Assembly: GCF_016065055.1 (NCBI RefSeq)
Contig: NZ_CP065856.1
Coordinates: 1-64,000 of the forward strand
Reading direction: 5' to 3'
Source of the DNA: Halosimplex litoreum
GTDB taxonomy: Archaea; Halobacteriota; Halobacteria; Halobacteriales; Haloarculaceae
Length of the DNA: 64,000 nt
Shown here: positions 15,329 to 22,472 of the stretch, piece after piece
How the letters are laid out: each line of letters opens with the position of its first letter
How positions within the stretch are numbered: position 1 is the first letter of the stretch
Program-made: the position numbers and the translations under genes
The notes under the pieces: model-generated
Databases searched by the model: none
Seen by the model: only the letters and a program-made list of their open reading frames with translations
Told to the model about the DNA's origin: nothing

Positions 15329-15856
15329 TCAGGACAGCCGGATCGCCATCTCCAGCTCGAAGCTCTCGGCATTGCTCGTCTCGAAGCCGAGTTTCTTGTA
15401 CAGCGCGATCGCCGGCTCGTTCCAGCGCTCGACGGTGAGCCACACCTTCTCGACGCCCGCGGCCTGGCCGCTCCCCAGTAGTACCTCGAGTAGTTCGGTG
15501 CCGATGCCTGCGCTCTGGTAGTCGTGGAGGACGAACACGGCGAGTTCGTAGGCCGCCTCCCGGTCCGGGACGAGGATAGCGTGGCCCACTGGCGACCCCT
15601 CGTGGACGGCGACGACGTTGACCGACTCCTCGGACAGCAGCGTGTCCAGCCACTCGCGGACCGCGTCTTCCTTGACCGGCGGGATACCCTGCGCGCGGTC
15701 GGCCGGGTCGAACGCGTCGTACATCTCTGCCAGCCGGTCGAAGTCGTCGACACCGCTCTCCTCGATGCGGATCTGTCGGTCCTCGGTGTCGGTGAACGCG
15801 ACCGGCGGCTCCGGGAACGAGCCCGCCGGATCGTCGGGGTACGTACGTCCGCTCAT
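15329..15856 (-). CDS. GNAT-family N-acetyltransferase
   Basis: 175 residues with a GNAT fold: VVAVHEGSPVGHAILVPD, then AVFVLHDYQSAGIGTELLE with the acetyl-CoA loop (Q-S-A-G-I-G), and WNEPAIALYKKLGFETS at the end. The start MSGRTYPDDP overlaps the stop of the upstream usp gene (bases 15853-15856, an ATGA-type overlap), so the two are translationally coupled. Substrate unknown; coupling to a Usp suggests a stress-linked modification, which is inference only. Confidence 0.87.
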   Translation of the reverse strand: MSGRTYPDDPAGSFPEPPVAFTDTEDRQIRIEESGVDDFDRLAEMYDAFDPADRAQGIPPVKEDAVREWLDTLLSEESVNVVAVHEGSPVGHAILVPDREAAYELAVFVLHDYQSAGIGTELLEVLLGSGQAAGVEKVWLTVERWNEPAIALYKKLGFETSNAESFELEMAIRLS

Positions 15857-16218
15857 CGAACGAGAGTCACCGTCGTGTCGGCGTTGAGCAGCACGAACTC
15901 GGCGACCTCGCCGAGCTCGATCTTTCCCATCGGGCTGCGCTGGCCGCCCCCGATGACGATGCGGTCGAACTCCTCGCGCTCGGCGAACTGCGAGAGCTGA
16001 CTGCCGGGGTGGCCCGGCAGCTGCGTCACCGAAGCCTCGACGCCCGCCTCGTCGACGCGGTCGCGGATCTCGGACTCGACGTCGTCGGGGTCGTGGTCGT
16101 CCGAGGTGTCGAGAACCGCCACCGTCAGCTCGTCGCCCGCGTCGCGAGCGCGAGTCAGCGTCTCCTCCAGCGCGTCGAATCCGTCCGGACTCCCGCCCAT
16201 GCCCAGGAGGACGTTCAT
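15853..16218 (-). CDS. Universal stress protein, UspA-like, coupled to a GNAT gene
   Basis: 121 residues from MNVLLGMGGSPDGFDALEE at 16218. Strand 1 is MNVLLGMGGS rather than the usual VxxDGS, and the C-terminal signature is altered (IGGGQRSPMGKIELGEVAEFVL), so it belongs to a divergent, possibly non-ATP-binding Usp branch. Its stop overlaps the start of the downstream acetyltransferase gene. Confidence 0.85.
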   Translation of the reverse strand: MNVLLGMGGSPDGFDALEETLTRARDAGDELTVAVLDTSDDHDPDDVESEIRDRVDEAGVEASVTQLPGHPGSQLSQFAEREEFDRIVIGGGQRSPMGKIELGEVAEFVLLNADTTVTLVR

Positions 16219-16311
16219 ACCCGAGGTTGCCACGCCCGGACGCAAAAAGCTTCCCGCCTGCACCCGTCCCAGAGCGCCGGAACCACCTTACCGTGGCCCG
16301 CGGTCGACCGG

Positions 16312-18258
16312 TCAGTCGTCGTCGCTGGCTTCGACTTCCGCGTCTGCGTCGACCTGCGACCGCCGTCGCGCGGCCCGCTCGACGAACTCCTCGGGGAGTT
16401 CGTCGATCTCGCCGGCCTGAACCGCCCACAGCTTCGCGTAGAGGCCGTCCTCCGCCAGCAGCTCCTCGTGACTGCCCCGCTCGACGATCGCCCCGTCCTC
16501 CAGGACGACGATCTTGTCCGCGTCCTTGATCGTCGAGAGGCGGTGGGCGATGGCGAACGTCGTCCGGTCGGCGGTCAGCTTGTCCAGCGACCGCTGGATG
16601 AGCATCTCCGTCTCCGTGTCGACGTCGCTGGTCGCTTCGTCCAGCACGAGGATGTCCGGGTCCTTGAGGATCGCCCGCGCCAGGGCGATGCGCTGGCGCT
16701 GCCCGCCCGAGAGTTTCACGCCGCGCTCGCCGACCTTCGTGTCGTAGCCCTCGGGGAGGTTCTGGATGAACTGGTGGGCCTCGGCCATCTCCGCCGCCTC
16801 GACGATGTCCGCGCGGTCGGCGTCGAAGGTGCCGTACTCGATGTTCTCCTCGACGGTCCCGTAGAACAGGAACGTCTCCTGGCTGACGTAGCCCAGCGCC
16901 CGGCGCAGACTCGGGATCGTCACCTCGCGCAGGTCCGACCCGTCGATGGTGATGGCCCCCTCGTCCACGTCGTACATCCGGAGCAGGAGCTTCATCACGG
17001 TCGACTTCCCCGCGCCCGTGGGACCGACCAGCGCGACCGTCTCGCCGCCCTCGACGTCGAAACTGATGTCCTCGACGATCGTCTCGGCGTCGGCGTCGTC
17101 GCCGTAGCCGAAGCTCACGTCCTCGAACGCGACGCGCCCGTCCTCGACGGCGAGCGGCTCGGCGTCGGGATCCTCGACGATCCGGCTCGGCGTGTCCATC
17201 AGCCCGAAGATGCGCTCGCTGGAGGCGTGGGCGCGCTGGTACATGTTGATGATCTGCCCGAACTGCGCCATCGGCCAGATGAACCGCTGGGTGTAGAGGA
17301 TGAAGGCGACGAACGCCCCCGAACTCAGTTCACCCGACAGCGGTCCGAGCGGCTCGCCGATCACCCAGAAGGCGCCGACGACGAACGTCAGCACGAATCC
17401 CAGCCCCGAGATGAGCCGCAGCCCCGGGAAGAACTTTATCCGCGTGCCGATGGCGTCCCAGTTGGCGTCGAAGTAGTCCTCGGAGACGTCGTCGACGCGG
17501 TCTGACTCGAAGGTCTCGGTGTTGGCCGTCTTGATGACCTGGATGCCGCCGAGGTTGTTCTCCAGCCGGGAGTTGAGCTGGCCGACCGACGACCGTACGT
17601 CGGCGTATTTCGGCTGGATAACGTCGATGAACTTCTTCGTGAAGAAGGCGATCACCGGCACCGGCACGAGCGCGATCAGCGCCAGCTGCCAGTTCATCGA
17701 GAACAGGATGACCGAGATCCCGAGCACCATGATCGACAGCCGGAAGAAGGAGTTCATCCCGTCGTTGAGAAAGCGCTCCAGGCGGTTGACGTCGTTCGAG
17801 AGGATAGACATCAGCTCGCCAGTCTGCTTGTCGGCGAAGAAATCCATGTTCAACCGCTGCATCTTGTCGTAGGTGTCCGTGCGCACGTCGTGCTGGATGT
17901 TCTGGGCGAAGGAGTTCCAGCCCCAGTTGCGCGTCCAGTGGAAGGCCGACCCGATAAGGAACGCGGCCGCGATGATGCCGACGGTCAGCCAGATCTGCCC
18001 GATCTGCGACTCGGGAAGCATCGACTGCGGGACCAACCAGAGGCTGTACCGTTGCTCGCCGAAGATAGAGTCGATAGCGACCGCCAACAACAGTGGCGGG
18101 AGGAGATCCAGGATACGCGCCGCGACGCTGCTGACGAATCCAACTACGAACTGGAAGGCGTTCTCCCGTCCGTACTTGACGAACAGCCGTCGCATCGGGT
18201 AGTCGACCCGATCGCGCACGTCCTCGAAGACCTCCTCCTCGTCGAGGTCTACACTCAT
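16312..18258 (-). CDS. ABC exporter, fused permease and ATPase (type IV fold, MsbA-like)
   Basis: 648 residues in the cell membrane. The N-terminal transmembrane domain (about residues 30-335, six helices) is followed by a nucleotide-binding domain: Walker A GPTGAGKST, Q-loop YVSQETFLF, signature LSGGQRQR, Walker B ILVLDEATS and switch His in AIAHRLSTIKDAD. The acidic tail (VDADAEVEASDDD) is a haloarchaeal trait. Homo- or heterodimeric export of lipid or drug-like substrates is the family role; the substrate is unknown. It is monocistronic. Confidence 0.92.
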   Translation of the reverse strand: MSVDLDEEEVFEDVRDRVDYPMRRLFVKYGRENAFQFVVGFVSSVAARILDLLPPLLLAVAIDSIFGEQRYSLWLVPQSMLPESQIGQIWLTVGIIAAAFLIGSAFHWTRNWGWNSFAQNIQHDVRTDTYDKMQRLNMDFFADKQTGELMSILSNDVNRLERFLNDGMNSFFRLSIMVLGISVILFSMNWQLALIALVPVPVIAFFTKKFIDVIQPKYADVRSSVGQLNSRLENNLGGIQVIKTANTETFESDRVDDVSEDYFDANWDAIGTRIKFFPGLRLISGLGFVLTFVVGAFWVIGEPLGPLSGELSSGAFVAFILYTQRFIWPMAQFGQIINMYQRAHASSERIFGLMDTPSRIVEDPDAEPLAVEDGRVAFEDVSFGYGDDADAETIVEDISFDVEGGETVALVGPTGAGKSTVMKLLLRMYDVDEGAITIDGSDLREVTIPSLRRALGYVSQETFLFYGTVEENIEYGTFDADRADIVEAAEMAEAHQFIQNLPEGYDTKVGERGVKLSGGQRQRIALARAILKDPDILVLDEATSDVDTETEMLIQRSLDKLTADRTTFAIAHRLSTIKDADKIVVLEDGAIVERGSHEELLAEDGLYAKLWAVQAGEIDELPEEFVERAARRRSQVDADAEVEASDDD

Positions 18259-18359
18259 CGCGTACGCTCAGGAGACGAGGTTCCTAAAGCGCGTCGAAGC
18301 CGTGAGAGAGCTTCCCGTATCGGAACCGTTGCACTCGCGGGGGTATCGTCCCACCGCGC

Positions 18360-18875
18360 TCACCCGCCCGCGTCGTGGGCGCTCTCGGGGATCGCGATCC
18401 GGTCGCCAACCTCGACGCCCGTGCGGTTCGCCCACCCGCGAGGGACCTCCAAGACCCACTTCCCGCGACCGCGATAGGTCTGCTCCGGACTCCCATCCGG
18501 GACGCCCGCGTGGCGGATCGTCGTGACGCGCTCGTCGGCCCCGACGAAGACGATATCCAGCGGGAACGCCATCTCGCGCATCACGTAGCCGTAGCTGTCC
18601 TCCTCGCCGTGGACGAACAGCATTCCCTCGCCCATCGCGAGATCTGAGGTGTTGCTCAGCCCGAGATAGCGCTTTGCCTGCGTGTCGGCGACACGCGCCT
18701 CGACGGTCGCGAGTTCCGTCCCGTCGTCGTCGTAGGCCGTGACCGTCACCCGGTCGTATCCCTCGGGGTCGGGCGGATTTATCTGGTAGACCAATCCGGA
18801 TTGGACCGCGTAGACGCCCCCGAGAAGTACCAGGAGACAGACCCCGAACCCCCAGACGATCCGGCTGTCGACCAT
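18360..18875 (-). CDS. DUF192-family membrane-anchored protein
   Basis: 171 residues. A single N-terminal hydrophobic helix (VWGFGVCLLVLLGGVYAV) anchors the protein, with the rest outside. The DUF192 core is clear: ARVADTQAKRYLGLSNTSDL, MLFVHGEEDSYGYVMREMAFPLDIVFV and GKWVLEVPRGWANRTGVEVGDRI. The family is widespread with no assigned activity. It ends convergent to nothing, about 100 bp before the ABC gene start on the same strand. Confidence 0.88.
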   Translation of the reverse strand: MVDSRIVWGFGVCLLVLLGGVYAVQSGLVYQINPPDPEGYDRVTVTAYDDDGTELATVEARVADTQAKRYLGLSNTSDLAMGEGMLFVHGEEDSYGYVMREMAFPLDIVFVGADERVTTIRHAGVPDGSPEQTYRGRGKWVLEVPRGWANRTGVEVGDRIAIPESAHDAGG

Positions 18876-18964
18876 GGTCGGCCGGAGGCACCCCGTCGGC
18901 GTAAGCCTGCGGGTTCGACCGAGAGAGAAAGGGTTATTCCCACCCGGACGGAAAATTCGGGTGA

Positions 18965-19038
18965 GGGTTCGTGGTCTAGTTGGTTATGACGCGGCCTTTA
19001 CAAGGCCGAGACCGGTGGTTCAAATCCGCCCGAACCCA
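18965..19038 (+). tRNA. tRNA-Val (UAC)
   Basis: 74 nt: acceptor GGGTTCG pairs with CGAACCC, discriminator A at 19038; D-arm GTCTAGTTGGTTATGAC; anticodon stem CGGCC/GGCCG with loop TTTACAA, giving anticodon UAC (Val); T-arm GGTGGTTCAAATCCGCC. No intron. The last 16 nt recur at 19152-19167. Confidence 0.95.
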
Positions 19039-19167
19039 CTGTCCTGTCGCGAACGACTCCGTGAGCGACAGGACCGTTCGTGAGGGCGATTTGAACCAGG
19101 GCAGTCGCAGCGGCCGAGCGAAGCGAGTCCGACCGCCAGCCCGAGGTTCATAATCCGCCCGAACCCA
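19039..19167 (+). repeat. tRNA-trailer repeat unit behind tRNA-Val, ending in a copy of the tRNA 3' end
   Basis: It opens with a perfect 10-bp hairpin (GTCCTGTCGC 19041-19050, GCGACAGGAC 19065-19074) that could terminate or process the tRNA transcript. Then come GATTTGAACCAGG and CAGTCGCAG (19088-19110), a CGAGCGAAGCGAG tract, and at 19143-19167 a degenerate copy of the tRNA-Val 3' end, whose last 16 bp (19152-19167) are identical to 19023-19038. The unit looks like a small insert flanked by attachment-site-like direct repeats. Confidence 0.75.
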
Positions 19168-19206
19168 TCCGATATATAAGGAAAGCGGCCGTCTCTGCCG
19201 CTTTTT
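19168..19206 (+). promoter_or_regulatory. TATA-like element and terminator-like hairpin after the trailer repeat
   Basis: GATATATAAGG at 19171-19181 is a strong TATA-like sequence. Immediately after it lies a perfect 8-bp hairpin (AAAGCGGC 19182-19189, GCCGCTTT 19197-19204) followed by further Ts, resembling a terminator. Which function applies is unclear. Confidence 0.45.
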
Positions 19207-19245
19207 CGACCGTCTCACGCTTGCTGTTTCTCGGAGGTGGTCGGC

Positions 19246-19353
19246 ATGAAGAAGCCCCTCCGAGAGACGGCGATCTGTCGGTACTGTGGAACGCTCATCA
19301 CCGACCAGGGTAGCCCCTGCCCGGCCCGCGACGTGGGAGTGTGTCGCCCATGA
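19246..19353 (+). CDS. 35-residue CxxC zinc-finger microprotein
   Basis: It starts MKKPLRETAICRYCGTLIT and has a second Cys pair as SPCPARDVGVCRP, so Cys ligands for one zinc are present in a very small protein. A purine-rich GGAGGTGG lies 6-13 nt upstream as a ribosome-binding site. Its stop overlaps the ATG of the next (broken) frame by 4 bp. Tiny zinc-finger genes beside tRNA-borne elements are common in haloarchaeal integrated elements; I infer this is a leftover of one. Confidence 0.5.
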   Translation: MKKPLRETAICRYCGTLITDQGSPCPARDVGVCRP

Positions 19354-19690
19354 GTCTCGGCAGCCGCAGCTGGCAGCCGAGTGAAGACCTCCCAAACCGT
19401 CTCGGCGGCCCGGAAACGCTGTCGATGCCCGACGACTGGACGCTCTCGACCCCTGACAGCGCGCACAGACCGAGACGGACGAGGACGGCCCCATCAACGA
19501 CGCCGAGCGGATGGTCCAACTCAGCGACGGCGAGAGCGGACGAGTTGACGGTTCGCACGCTCCGCGACAGCGTCGCCTACGGATGTTCCACGCCTACGAC
19601 GGATACACCCTCTCCAACGTCAGGAATCGACTGCGCCACTCACGGCTGTCTACGACGGAGCAAAAATACGACCACTTCGATAGTGTGTGA
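19350..19690 (+). pseudogene. Frameshifted remnant of an integrated-element gene
   Basis: The first frame (from ATG at 19350) reads MSLGSRSWQPSEDLPNRLGG and PETLSMPDDWTLSTPDS. At about 19460-19466 the coding signal moves to another frame, where it reads QTETDEDGPINDAERMVQ, RMFHAYDGYTLSNVRNRL and TTEQKYDHFDSV to a TGA at 19688-19690. The two halves join with a one-base deletion (or +2) and look like one former protein of about 110 residues overlapping the zinc-finger gene. Family not recognised. It is probably a relic of an element inserted at tRNA-Val. Confidence 0.5.
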
Positions 19691-19749
19691 ACGGATCGAC
19701 TGGCTGTGACGGCGTAAGAGATACAAGAGCTTGTACACACCGTATACGT

Positions 19750-19974
19750 ATGAGCACTATCAGAGTCAGCGACGACGTGAAAGAGCGTCTCCGAGACCTG
19801 AAACGGGACGACGAGAGTTTCAATGACCTGCTTGACCGACTCAGTCGGAGCGAGAAGGATGTCGAGGAGATCGCGCAATCGTTGGGTGCGATCAACGACG
19901 GTACTCTGGGAGAGCGGATGGAGGAAGCCAACGACGAACTGAACGAGTCACTCGAACGGCGCACCGAGAAATGA
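19750..19974 (+). CDS. VapB-type antitoxin
   Basis: 74 residues. MSTIRVSDDVKERLRDLKRD is a ribbon-helix-helix-like N-terminus that binds DNA as a dimer, followed by ESFNDLLDRLSRSE and a long charged helix for toxin binding, as in archaeal VapB/DUF antitoxins. It overlaps the PIN toxin gene by 4 bp (ATGA). A short palindrome CGTATACG (19741-19748) just before the ATG is a candidate autoregulatory site. Confidence 0.8.
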   Translation: MSTIRVSDDVKERLRDLKRDDESFNDLLDRLSRSEKDVEEIAQSLGAINDGTLGERMEEANDELNESLERRTEK

Positions 19975-20372
19975 TCGTCCTCGACAGAGATGTTCTAGTC
20001 AAACTCACCGAATCGGAGGCTGAGGTAGTCCAGCACCTACAGCAGTACAACACTGAGGAGTGGACGATCCCCTCGCTCGTCGCGTGGGAGTCGTACAAGG
20101 CTCAGTCGTCGCGGTCGGAGATGCTCCGGATACAGAGCACGCTTCGAGAGAACTTCGATCGAGTCCTCCAGTTCACCGACGAGACGGCACTGGAGGCTGC
20201 ATATCTGGACGAGAAGCTACAATCGCAGGGCGTGTCTCTCGACTCCGTCGACCTACTGAACGTGGCGACGGCTCACGCTCGAGGTGGCACGTTCATCACC
20301 CACAACAAGCGATATTTTGATACGCCAGCGTTGCACGACCTCGTCGACGTAGACGTAGTCCGTACCGAGTGA
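19971..20372 (+). CDS. VapC-type PIN-domain toxin (ribonuclease)
   Basis: 133 residues, a PIN domain. Acidic residues of the Mg-dependent RNase site are visible: MIVLDRDVLV (Asp near the N-terminus), VAWESYKAQ (Glu), SLDSVDLLNVATAH (Asp) and TFITHNKRYFD (Asp). It is translated from the overlapping antitoxin gene, a classic type II toxin-antitoxin order. Likely target tRNA or rRNA by family; not shown here. Confidence 0.85.
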   Translation: MIVLDRDVLVKLTESEAEVVQHLQQYNTEEWTIPSLVAWESYKAQSSRSEMLRIQSTLRENFDRVLQFTDETALEAAYLDEKLQSQGVSLDSVDLLNVATAHARGGTFITHNKRYFDTPALHDLVDVDVVRTE

Positions 20373-20430
20373 GTTCATCCACGCAGCCGTTCGCTACCGT
20401 TTTCAGCGAGGGAACCGACGTCCGGAACGT

Positions 20431-20619
20431 ATGCCAGAGGGAGAGTACCACGGCTATACGGCCGGCCAACTACGGATAATCGCGGGGACGACGATAGCGC
20501 TCACGCTCGCGCCGCTCGTCTTCTCGCCGGTGGACGGGTGGAATCTCCACCGGTTCGCGTTCGCGCTGGGCTGTGGCACGCTCGCGGCGCTCACGGGACT
20601 CGCCTTTCACCGACTCTGA
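20431..20619 (+). CDS. Small two-helix membrane protein
   Basis: 62 residues with hydrophobic helices at about 15-33 (IIAGTTIALTLAPLVF) and 42-60 (FAFALGCGTLAALTGLAF), and a short polar N-terminus (MPEGEYHGYTAGQLR). A CGTTTTCAGC element about 27 nt upstream supports the start and a leaderless mRNA. No function can be assigned. Confidence 0.6.
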   Translation: MPEGEYHGYTAGQLRIIAGTTIALTLAPLVFSPVDGWNLHRFAFALGCGTLAALTGLAFHRL

Positions 20620-20689
20620 CCGCGCACGAACCTCCGGTATCAGTACTTACAATCCGCCGCCCTCCCAACGCGGAGTCGGTGACACTTCT

Positions 20690-21532
20690 ATGAGCGACGT
20701 TCCGACGCAGACGCTGGCGAACGGCGACGAACTCCCGCAGGTCGGGTACGGCACGTGGAACATCGACGGCGAAACCGTGAAAGAGGGCGTCCACGCGGCC
20801 CTCGAGGCCGGTTACGCCCACGTCGACACGGCGGAGGGGTACGAGAACGAAGCCGAGATCGGCGAGGCGCTGACCGATTACGACCGCGAGGACGTGTTTC
20901 TCACGTCGAAGGTACTCGCGAAGAACCTCAACTACGACTCGGTGATCGAGTCCTGTCGGGACTCGCTCGACCGGCTGGGCACCGACTACCTCGACCTGTA
21001 CCTGATCCACTGGCCCAATCCCGCGATCTCGCTGCGAGAGACGCTGGACGCGATGGCGACGCTGCACGACGAGGGGCTCGTCCGGAACGTCGGCGTGTCG
21101 AACTTCAGCGCCTACCAGCTCAGCTGTGCCCACCACATCTCGGACGTGCCGATCGCCGTCAACCAGATCGAGTTCCACCCGTGGCTCCAGCGGCCCGACC
21201 TCGTGGAGTACTGTCGCGAGACCGACACGGTGATCGAGGCCGCGGCGCCGCTGGCCCGCACCGAGGTCTTCGAGGACGAGGCCGTCCAGACGCTGGCCGA
21301 CGAGTACGACCGCCACCCCGCCCAGATCGTGCTGAAGTGGGCGACCGAGCGCGACGTCGTCGTCCTGCCCAAGTCTTCCGCACCCGAACACGTCGCGTCG
21401 AACGTCGACCTGTTCGGTTGGTCGATGGCCGACGAGGACCTCGAGACGCTCGACGGGCGCGACCGCGACGAGCCGGTGTACGACCACCCGGCGCGCGATT
21501 GGTCGAGCGACGTCTACGGCATCCACCAGTAA
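20690..21532 (+). CDS. Aldo/keto reductase
   Basis: 280 residues, NADPH-dependent TIM-barrel oxidoreductase. The catalytic tetrad is present: Asp and Tyr in HVDTAEGYENEAEIG, Lys in FLTSKVL and His in LYLIHWPNP. NVGVSNFSAYQL, the NQIEFHPWLQ strand and the cofactor-binding VVLPKSSAPEHVASN are all conserved. Start MSDVPTQTLANGDELPQVGYG at 20690. Likely reduces small aldehydes, ketones or sugars; the substrate is not determinable. Confidence 0.93.
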   Translation: MSDVPTQTLANGDELPQVGYGTWNIDGETVKEGVHAALEAGYAHVDTAEGYENEAEIGEALTDYDREDVFLTSKVLAKNLNYDSVIESCRDSLDRLGTDYLDLYLIHWPNPAISLRETLDAMATLHDEGLVRNVGVSNFSAYQLSCAHHISDVPIAVNQIEFHPWLQRPDLVEYCRETDTVIEAAAPLARTEVFEDEAVQTLADEYDRHPAQIVLKWATERDVVVLPKSSAPEHVASNVDLFGWSMADEDLETLDGRDRDEPVYDHPARDWSSDVYGIHQ

Positions 21533-21779
21533 TCGGCTCCGACTAGTCGTCTAACGCCGCTTCTCGCTCCGGTCCCGCGTGGCGCTCGGCCGCGAGTCGC
21601 ACCTTCTCGTCCCGACCGCGAACCCTCCTGCCCCATCCGCGACCACTGCGATCGCTCGCGTCCACCTCTGGAAGAGATATCGAGACGCGAGTTTAACGAT
21701 GCCGACTACATCTTTGGATCTGTGCCACTATCCCACCCAAACCAAAACATTCATGATACTATCTGGTGAATATCTGGGT

Positions 21780-21953
21780 ATGAGCACCGATGTGCGGTCG
21801 TTCGAGGAACGATCGGTGGACGAGCGGGAGATCGTCGCGGCGGTCGACGAGGCCGACGGGACGGCCCGGTTCGTCGTCGCCGATATCGCCCGCGAGGAGG
21901 CGTGGCTTTCGGCCCCGGAGAGCGACGCCTGTTCGCTCGACGAGTGGCGGTAA
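21780..21953 (+). CDS. Small acidic haloarchaeal protein (DUF7556-like)
   Basis: 57 residues starting MSTDVRSFEERSVDEREIV, with a compact two-strand core (TARFVVADIAREEAWLS) and an acidic tail (SACSLDEWR-like). The AT-rich ATTCATGATACTATC about 25 nt upstream fits a TATA element. From memory it matches a short haloarchaeal family (DUF7556). No known role. Confidence 0.65.
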   Translation: MSTDVRSFEERSVDEREIVAAVDEADGTARFVVADIAREEAWLSAPESDACSLDEWR

Positions 21954-22046
21954 GTCGGTCGACGCGCGCGTCGGAGATGCTTTCGGTTTCACGAGGCAGG
22001 GCGGGCGAGAGAGACCCGACACTCGTGGGTCACGGACGCAGAGAGA

Positions 22047-22173
22047 ACGGGCCGGATGGGATTTGAACTACGCCCAGACGTGCTCGCTTCGCTGCGCGCG
22101 ACTGGTCGACTTCGAATCCCTTTCGTGACGCACGGCAGGTGCTCGCGAATTGCGAGCGTCAGAGTGAACCGAC
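22047..22173 (-). repeat. tRNA-trailer repeat unit 2 behind tRNA-Lys, ending in a tRNA-Lys 3' copy
   Basis: Second tandem unit downstream of tRNA-Lys, read on the minus strand. A hairpin (GCTCGC 22142-22147, GCGAGC 22153-22158) precedes the core GGGATTCGAAG (22120 downward), ACCAGTCGCG and a CAGCGAAGCGAG tract. At 22047-22068 lies a copy of the tRNA-Lys 3' end that matches 22294-22315 at 21 of 22 positions. Confidence 0.75.
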
Positions 22174-22294
22174 CGGAAAGGATTTGAACCACCGAAAGAC
22201 GCTCGCCTCGCTACGCCCGGCGACTGCGACTTTCCTGATTCAAATCCCGCCGTCCGATTCGCTCGACGGTTCGCGTTGCTCACCGTCTTACTGT
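22174..22294 (-). repeat. tRNA-trailer repeat unit 1 behind tRNA-Lys, ending in a tRNA-Lys 3' copy
   Basis: First unit after the tRNA-Lys 3' end. The core reads GGGATTTGAATC (22248 downward), AGGAAAGTCGCAG and a GTAGCGAGGCGAGC tract, nearly identical to the units behind tRNA-Trp and tRNA-Val. It ends with CCGGAAAGGATTTGAAC (22174-22190 on the + strand), matching the tRNA-Lys 3' end (22299-22315) at 16 of 17 positions. Confidence 0.75.
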
Positions 22295-22369
22295 ACGGGC
22301 CGGAAGGGATTTGAACCCCTGACCGTCTGATTAAGAGTCAGACGCTCTGCCGGACTGAGCTACCGGCCC
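22295..22369 (-). tRNA. tRNA-Lys (CUU)
   Basis: Minus strand: acceptor GGGCCGG (22369-22363) pairs with CCGGCCC, discriminator G at 22295. D-arm TAGCTCAGTCCGGCAGAGC, anticodon stem TCTGA/TCAGA with loop CTCTTAA (anticodon CUU), T-arm CAGGGGTTCAAATCCCTTC. No intron. Two tandem trailer units follow it. Confidence 0.95.
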
Positions 22370-22472
22370 ACGAATTCGACTTACGCAGGTTGATTGAAAT
22401 ACGTTACTGTTCGGGTATCGGGGGAACCGAACAAGGGGGAATTATATGCGTCGTCGCCTTTGAGGTGACACT

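Noticed and set aside
22047-22260. Additional tRNA genes suggested by T-arm-like GGATTTGAAC sequences
   Set aside because: No acceptor pairing, D-arm or anticodon arm; these are 3'-end copies within trailer repeats.
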